DNA of 64,000 nt. It comes from Chlorophyllum brunneum (Eukaryota; Basidiomycota; Agaricomycetes; Agaricales; Agaricaceae). Shown here piece by piece: positions 57,058-64,000 of the stretch. How positions within the stretch are numbered: position 1 is the first letter of the stretch; each line of letters opens with the position of its first letter. The notes under the pieces were generated by a model. The model ran no database searches, was not told the origin of the DNA, and saw only the letters and a program-made list of their open reading frames with translations. The position numbers were made by a program, and so were the translations under genes. The stretch covers positions 3,596,001 through 3,660,000 of the forward strand of contig OY756141.1 in the NCBI GenBank assembly GCA_963576785.1, given 5' to 3'.

Positions 57058-57825
57058 GCGAAACATTGGGATAGTTCGCACGTAAAGTACAATATACAAG
57101 CGAAGTAGCAACGCTCTATGACAGATGTGATCGATATGAGCTCAAATCTCACCCCCAACCTCGGAGCCGTAAATGTGATCTGATGCTAATGAGATGAGAC
57201 GGGAGCATGGTGTTTACTGTTAGAACGAGGTTTACTGTCAGGACGAGTACGTCTCCAGCTCGGAATATCAGCCAAGGTCCCTTCGGAATCATGCACGTTA
57301 TGAAATATGCATGGCATGATTTCGGGGGGAACGAGCCACGACGTTGAGACCAGAGAGCATAATTGGTCAAGGCAATGACGGGAATCATATCTCTCGTAGT
57401 CAGCGCAAATCTGATACGGCCGATTCGAGCTCTAAAGCCCCCCAGATAGATAGGATCTCATATGAGAAGATATACAACTCTTTCAGATGGTATATAGAAG
57501 CACACCCGGTAAATCAAATTCAACAACAAGAATCCAGAACCAAACCGATGTTCGACTTCCAAGCTCATGATCGAAGGTTCCTACCGGAATATTAAACAAG
57601 CGCTGAGCCGACGTCGTAGTACTATAAAGCAATCAATGAATCGGTCAACGGATGGAGAAGATTGATTGACGTCTTTTTATATATCATAGCCAAATACAGT
57701 TTAGCATCAAGCGCTATGATTTGAAGTTTTGACTCAACATAAGATCGCTACAAATAGTGAAATCAAGACAAACAGCGAAGGAATATCACATCCGGGCTAA
57801 TTTACTTCTGGTTCTTGTATACTGT
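57058..57825. other. Stretch with one unexplained open frame
   Basis: A plus-strand frame at 57344-57595 has an ordered-looking second half (RISYEKIYNSFRWYIEAHP), but no start context or splice partners could be supported. The rest is probably 3' flank. Confidence 0.35.
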
Positions 57826-60099
57826 CTACATAGCTTTCAGTAAACATCCACCAGTAAAAAACAAAGCACTCACATCAATCTCGTTTTTGAACGCGTTCGA
57901 AATCTTAGACCTTTGAATCTTGTGCGCAGCTGTCAATAGTCCATTCTCTGGAGTCCAATCCTCGGGTGTCAAGATGACATCGCACAAAAGTTCAACTGGT
58001 CTCAATCCGTTCTTCTTCCCTACCGCATTACACTCTTGCAATATCTTTTCCTTGACGGCTTTATCATTACAAAGATCAGGTAACGAACTCGAAGGAGATG
58101 AAGTAGAGTTGATGGAGGAGAGAATTTGTTTGAGGTTATGTTCGTGCGGGACAATGATTCCAAGCGGCTGTTTCGCTTCTGCAGAGGCGAAAACGCAGAT
58201 GTTGGACACGAGATGACAAGATTTGTAAATTGACTCGAGCCGTTCGAGTGCGATATATTCTCCATGTTGCAGTTTAATCAAGTTCTTGATGCTATCGAAC
58301 AACCATCAATCCACGCAGTCGAACAAAAATAAAAGTGCCCACCGATCAATTAGCGAGATGGTTCCATCTTCATTCCATTGTCCAACATCACCCGTCCTGA
58401 ACCAGCCATCCTTGGTAAAAATCGTCTCATCTGAATTCAAATCCGATCTTTTGAAATACCCCTTCGACACTGATGGACCTCTGATGCAGATCTCGCCTGT
58501 AGGAGGTTTGTTTTGCGACGAGTACCCCGCCTCGGGCACATCCAGGAATTTTATCTCAACTGAAGGTACTGGAAGACCCACAGAGCCCGTTTGCTGTAAC
58601 TCAAGTGGAAGAAGGGTGCACATTCCGCATGATTCGGTCATTCCGTAAGCTGAAAAGAAACATCGGTTAGATGATGAAAAGAGTAGTGCATAGGAGCAAT
58701 GACGCACCTTGCATCAAAGGCATCATAGCAGTACTCAAGAAGCCCTGCGTATCTTCGCTGATGGATGCACTCCCACTCATCGCAAACCTCAGCTGTCCAC
58801 CTGTCGCGTCTCTAACGGACTTCAGTACAAAATTATCCGCAACCTTGCCCAACACCGGTACATCGGCTTTTTTCAACGCCAACGCACCCCAGAACACTTT
58901 CTGACTTAGCGTGCCAGAAGCATTAAGTTTGCCAACAATTCCCTTCTTGATCGTCTCCCACACTGTCGGAACACCAAACATGATGTTCGGTTGGAACGTT
59001 GCAAGATCACCTTTACAGTTCCGCACCGAACTATCAGTGAGGGTCTTCGGGCGGGCGTAGCCTATGGTGATGCCGACGAAAAGCGCAACGAGTTCAACGA
59101 TGTATTCCAGCACATGCGCGAGTGGAAGGTAAGCGAGGTACCTGTCACCCTGAGGGATATGGGGTTCAAATACGAGGTGGACGGAAGCGACAGAGGCTAT
59201 GAGATTCCTGTGTGTCAGGCAGACACCCTTGGGAGTACCGGTACTACCGCTTGTGTACATTATACACGCGACCGTATCAGGCCCCGGGCGGCGGTCTTGG
59301 ATAGTCGTAACATCGACGTCTTTACCGAGGGCGAGCAAGTTGTCAATGTGGATTGTTTTGACCGCTCCGTCACGTACGGATTGAATTTTTTCGATTATAC
59401 CTTCTTTGGGTGAGCCGTCGTAGATGACGAATTTGACAGTGGGGGTGCGGGGAAGAACTTTGAGTACGGTTGAGAGAAGGACATCATTGGTGAAGAGACC
59501 AATTGATTCGGGCTCGTTGAGGGAATGTTCGAGGCCGGATTCGCCAAGTGTGTCATAGGCAGTTGCGATAGTAGTCGAGATGAGGGCACAACCCTGGGAT
59601 ATGATTTGCCAATTTAACCTAGAGGTAAAGTGAGAAGATGTAAAGACGGAGAGGCAGGTGCCTCTTACCCTGTGGACGCGTATATATTGAAGACATGGTC
59701 AGGGGATATGCCAAGCTTCGCAAGACCACGGCCTGCTTGCGAGATAGCTGACTCGAGATTAAAGTAGTCAAGGTACTTGTAATCGCTGAGTTCGAAGTAC
59801 TTCCATGTCTTGGTCTCTGTGGATTCTTTCCCGTTTACCGTTTTCTTGATTTCTTTCTGCTCCTCATGGATCTTGACAATATCCCGCCACCCTGCAGCCT
59901 TCATCTTGCCATATTTTTTGGCGGCGTAGGAGACAATGTCAGACGTTGTGTTGATGCCCTCCGCAGGGCGTTCAACGAGTGTGTCTGAAGTTAAAGCTAG
60001 CCTACGGATAGGTCCTTCACCGGGCTTTGCGGGCTCTACTTCCACGGAGCCTTGACCAAAGTGTTTATGACGTAGAGAGAGAGCCCTTGGTTTTGACAT
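57826..60099 (-). CDS. Long-chain acyl-CoA synthetase (AMP-binding, FAA1/FAA4-like)
   Basis: ATG at 60099 starts MSKPRALSLRHKHFGQGSVE. Joined exons give WKYFELSDYKYLDYFNLES, GRGLAKLGISPDHVFNIYAS, SQGCALISTTIATAYDTLGE and the ATP/AMP-binding loop CIMYTSGSTGTPKGVCLTH. Next come YLAYLPLAHVLEYIVELVAL, PNIMFGVPTVWETIKKGI, AMSGSASISEDTQGFL, AYGMTESCGMCTLLPLELQQ, GWFRTGDVGQWNEDGTISLI and IKNLIKLQHGEYIALERLES. The ANL hinge (GDxGxWxxDGxxxxIDR) and the catalytic Lys region are present. The enzyme activates C12-C20 fatty acids with ATP and CoA for lipid synthesis or beta-oxidation. The 3' end is uncertain. A continuous frame stops at 57826-57828; an alternative splice at about 57837 would add a few residues, ending at 57786-57788. 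No lesion was seen. Confidence 0.92.
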
Positions 60100-60759
60100 G
60101 GTGAAGGGAAGTGGATACAGATACAGACGGTGGCCCAGCGGAGTTTTATGGATGGGCGCTTCAGTTCAGAGTGGTAGCGTCATAGACTGGTGCGTTGTGG
60201 TGTAGACCTGCCTCGCCTTTCCACCTGCCCGATTTCGAATCATCCTTCTCCACCCACGCCGTCGTCTCATTCCAGGTGCATTTTTTCTGTGTGATTATGG
60301 ACCACAAGTGTACCCGGATGTTTCAAGGACCTCCAGGCCAGAACATGGAAGCAAGTAGGCTGATGACAAGTAGCAAGCAGCGTAGAAATCACCATCACTT
60401 GTCCTGTCCGGCTACTGAATCTCCCGAGCCGGTGACATCATCATATCAAACCCTGCTCAGGCGGATCGTCTTGTCTAGCACAGTCTCAAAAATATCTTCC
60501 GCCAAACGTTCTGCATCGACGTTGCTTATCTCCCGTGAAAGTCGAAACATCTACGAGTATCAACTTCTTCGTTGTTTGGGTCACCCACGCAATATACCAC
60601 CACATGAAAACGGCTCGAAGCTGATGGCAATAGTAAACATCAGTTTAAAGAAGGTACACCAGTCAGGCGACTTCATACATGTCCAATTAGCTCAGATTCA
60701 TCATACATGTTAGCTCAAACTCATCATACATGTCCAATTAGCCCAAACTCCTAACTAGT
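60100..60759. other. Gene-free stretch with a small tandem repeat
   Basis: This is the acyl-CoA synthetase promoter (minus strand, left part) and the GMC 3' flank. It contains the repeat at 60673-60751. Confidence 0.4.
60673..60751. repeat. Three imperfect tandem copies of a 23-29 bp unit
   Basis: Each copy starts TCATACATGT and contains TTAGCYCAAACTCA or a variant. The middle copy lacks the CCAA segment. The array sits just past the end of the GMC gene. Confidence 0.7.
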
Positions 60760-63085
60760 TCATCTCACCCAGTCTCGTTTAATTAAATCTGCGGCCCGCT
60801 CTCCAATAACATAAGATGGTGTTTGTGTATGACCAGCGATAATGAATGGCTTTCGACGAAACAAGCCGCGGTCAGATATGCACTTACAGATTGAACATAA
60901 CGTATCACTCACCATAATCGACGCATCAACTACTCTGAGTCCACCTACACCCTTCACCTTAAGATCTGGGTCCACAACTCCATACGTCGCCCCTCTCGGT
61001 GACATCGCTAACGTGGTAACAGGGTGCCAAGCAGTGCCAGCATTCTCCCTGATGAACGCGTCGAGCTCTTCGTCTGTCTCTGCGCCACTAGATGCTGGTA
61101 GTTCTTCCAGAACATACCCATCCCATGCTTTTGCTGTAGTAAAGTACCTACGAGCAGTTCTAATTGCTTCACGACCGACTGCCATGTCGAGTTCTGCTGT
61201 GAGCGGAGCAGGGTTGATAAGTGGTGGGTCAAATGGGTCAGAGGAGTTTATCCTGAGCGTTCCGCCTAGATGTGATGGTGAACATTTGGTTTAGTCCGCA
61301 AGGATGATTCAAATCACGCACGAGAAGCCGGGCTAACAATAGCAATCGCTGCACCTACATTAGCCCCCTCCGCGGACGCTCCGTTCTGTCATACAGGTCA
61401 AAGATGCTAGTTTCAGCCAATGGCTCTTGAAACTCACAGTGAATATGATCTCCCAATGAGGAGTATTAGGACCAGCGCTTGGATCGGGATGTGTCTGGAA
61501 AACGGACGAGTTCTTTGGAAGCCGACCCCAGGCGAGATTGTTGGAGACCGCGTTCGCCATCGGTCCGGTTCTATTCGTTTGCCACTGATTAAACAACTCT
61601 TCAAGGAGTGTTGCATTATTACTTGAATTGCGAATCATATCCCCGGTCAGTTATTAGACCAAGCAGAGACCAATAAAAGCGTACTTATTAACAACGTCTG
61701 TGGTATTCGCCCCGTAGGTCACATTAAAGACCGGATGGTCCGTTAGATTTTTGCCTACACTTGGGATATTGACTAGGGATTTGATTCCAACCGCCTTCAG
61801 CTCCCCAGCGTCACCGATTCCGGAGTGGAGAAGGATATGAGGCGAGCCTATTGAACCCGCCGAAAGCAAAACTTCTTTCTTTGCGTGGAACATGCGCGAG
61901 TGACCTATGTGCACGCGAATGAACCAACCGAACATTACACCAGAGGGGAGCAGGACGGTGTACCATTTCCGAATACCTCGACACTTCCAAACTCTATGTT
62001 ATGAGAGTTGGGGGAATTTGAAGGTTTGACTCGAGTCGCTCTTGAATTAAGCAAAACGTGAAGGTTTGACCTCTTGGTAACATCCGAGGAAAGATAAGAC
62101 GTTGCTGAGCTACTCCTCTCTCCGCCGCCGATTGTGCCTTGCAGCCACACTGTGCACAGACGGGGTAAAATAAGGACTTTTTCACAAGCGCGAGAATATT
62201 CACCAGTGCCAAGAGGGTTTCCACTGTTCATGTCAAGGTTAAATTTGAAATCACCGCCCAATTCATCCGCAGCAGCAAGAACTCGGTTGTCGACCGCCTG
62301 AAGGTGGTTGGGTAGACTAGTGAGGGTTCTCCCGTTGAAGCCATGAACCCTTGGATCGAATTCCCCAGTGATGTTCCGGGGCTCTGTGGGTTGTACGAAA
62401 TGTTCGTGCTACTCCGGTTAGCCCGACGTTCCTCGTGGACTACAGGATAATGGGTACCTTTTTAAAATACTGGAGCATCTGTTTCCATGACCATCCCGGA
62501 TCACCTGTAACGTCTGCCCACCTGTCATAATCATCCGCAGCTCCTCGAGTATAGAACATCAAGTCTGCATGAGTGGAAGCAATTCATCACTGCGGACCAT
62601 GCTTCTAAGAAACATAGGTTCTCACTTATTGAGCTGCTGCCGCCAAGAAGATGCCCGCGAGGATATGTTATCGACCTTCCACCAAAGCCCTCCTGGGCAG
62701 TCGTCGTGAAATTCCAGTCATACGGGGAGTTTTGAAGTTTGAACCAGAAGAATGGGACTTGAGAATCTAAGACGCCTTCATTGCTGAAAATGGAAGTCGG
62801 TTAAACTGAGGTCGTCAAATACAAGAATGTGCGAACCTAGGACCCGCTTCAATGACCAAGACCTGGAATGATTTTATTTCAGACAACCGGTTAGCAAGCA
62901 CGGCTCCCGCTGTCCCTCCTGCGAATATGGTCAATTCAAACATTCAACTACCTCGTTCTTGACTAACCTCCCACGACCACAAAATCGAACTGCTCCTGCT
63001 TCAAGTCATTGAGCTGCTGGTATACCGCACACAGTCCCGAAGAGAAGAGAAGGGGCAGGATTAGGAAAGGAGAAGAGATGATCAT
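60760..63085 (-). CDS. GMC oxidoreductase, secreted (aryl-alcohol oxidase-like)
   Basis: ATG at 63083-63085 gives a signal peptide ([20 protein letters not shown]). The FAD-binding start FDFVVVGG follows, spliced to [20 protein letters not shown] and VIEAG. Next come [106 protein letters not shown] and [20 protein letters not shown]. The C-terminal GMC domain has [20 protein letters not shown] and VVDASIM, then [20 protein letters not shown], giving the catalytic His pair. The stop is at 60760-60762. The family includes aryl-alcohol and methanol oxidases that supply H2O2 to ligninolytic peroxidases. The substrate cannot be told. The gene looks intact with about a dozen introns. Confidence 0.9.
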
Positions 63086-64000
63086 CGCTACCAGGTTAAG
63101 TTTTCAGGTCCAATCAAAGGTTCTTATACTTGAGGCTTGGATGATAAACGACCAATGGCTGGCTCTCTTAATATAGTTGGTGAGAATTGCTTGGGACATT
63201 CGATGTTACCCCCTCTGGGATAACGGAGGAAAGGTGATTTTGATGACATGTCAGTGGTGAGGACTGTTTATGTTCTGCTTTGACACTGGGCTATTTTTAC
63301 GTGGGTGGTTCACCAACGATAAGGGTATGCAGGTACGTATATCGACGAGAACGACTTACAGCGTCTGGAAATGAGGTTCCTTGGAGCCAGCCGACTCCAA
63401 CTCCGCCCGTCCGTGGAGACATCAGCTGGCATCAGTTGCCCACAAGTCGGCCACAAGGCTCACAAGCGCGGAATTCACACGGTACTCGGCCAACGGCCCT
63501 TATTTTTAAATCGCCCAGGGTATTTCTCCGTACAACATGGCGGAGCGGTATAGCCATATGAAAGATTGAATGACTGACATGTTACCGTTTAAATTGATCT
63601 GAAGGTATATTCGAAGCATAGAAGCGGGAATCGATCCGTGTATTGATCGTACTGTATCATCACTATGAGGCATTCTATTCACGGGTGCGGGGGGCCTTGC
63701 AAGCGATTCAACACGTGTGGACTTAGCAAACTTGTTGACAGATGCGAAACAGCTCAGTAGGTCGGATTGACACATACCTTGGCAGAAGGCCGGCATCACC
63801 GGGTAGTTGAAACGTCCTTGTGGGGCCACGATCAGTAAGGGTCGTAGAAAATTATGTGTACACCCTGACTATCGCTTTTTAATTATTGTCGGAAGTAGTG
63901 TAGCCAATGTCAGCCCAGGACCTCATTTTGTCACCATAGCGAGTTGTAAAGACAAGAACCCTGTTTCATCTTTTGCTCAGTGAGTTAACCCGGCGGACGA
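63086..64000. other. Right-end stretch without a recognised gene
   Basis: This is the GMC promoter region (minus strand) and unassigned sequence. A minus-strand frame at 63506-63829 (107 codons, MAPQGRFNYPVMPAFCQGM) has no recognisable domain and was not called. Confidence 0.4.

Noticed and set aside
63506..63829. 107-codon minus-strand frame near the right end
   Set aside because: No recognisable domain or signal; may be chance. It could be revisited with sequence beyond the window.

Overview
This window is nuclear DNA of a filamentous basidiomycete, most likely an Agaricomycete (mushroom-forming fungus). The evidence is genes cut by many GT-AG introns of about 45-75 bases, protein families typical of that group (multi-pass membrane proteins, expanded MFS transporters, a GMC alcohol oxidase with a signal peptide, PP2C-like proteins), and LTR retrotransposons of the chromovirus and copia types. 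Nearly every gene model was rebuilt by joining exons by eye. Splice sites are sequence-supported predictions, and no database was searched.

Layout. 1-4009: the 3' part of a cyclase-family gene and a complete shugoshin gene. 5875-7842 (minus): a 12-TM MFS transporter. 8726-9719: a multi-pass membrane protein gene, broken near its 3' end by a degenerate Ty1/copia element (9720-23555). That element is itself split in gag by a nearly intact Ty3/gypsy chromovirus (10876-17364, minus strand). Both insertions keep 5-bp target duplications, and the lost C-terminus of the host gene lies just past the outer element (23561-23663). 24409-26305: a second MFS gene, a paralogue of the first in opposite orientation. 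27215-28754 and 40068-41883: two PP2C-family genes lacking metal-binding acidic residues. Between them lie a 751-residue disordered protein (29386-31691, minus), a five-exon Cys-rich mini-protein gene (34005-34722) and a DHA2-type 14-TM transporter (36498-39396).

43449-49369 (minus): a zinc alcohol dehydrogenase, a Baeyer-Villiger-type flavin monooxygenase and the autophagy factor Atg101. Atg101 is divergent from a mitochondrial-type J-protein (49497-50365). 50624-55025: a full Argonaute gene with DEDD catalytic residues and a 3-base micro-exon. 55541-57600: weakly supported hypothetical genes. 57826-60099 (minus): a long-chain acyl-CoA synthetase. 60760-63085 (minus): a secreted GMC oxidoreductase.

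How parts may relate: Argonaute belongs to the RNA-silencing machinery that restrains retroelements such as the nested pair here. The outer element also carries transition-biased decay, as expected from methylation or RIP-like mutation. The dehydrogenase and monooxygenase neighbours could serve one oxidative route. The remaining genes look like ordinary, unlinked housekeeping and accessory genes. No wholly new multi-gene system is evident. The most unusual items are the nested insertion with its recoverable host gene, the self-priming signals of the gypsy element and its extra ORF, the Argonaute micro-exon, the two degenerate PP2C genes and the hidden Cys-rich gene.
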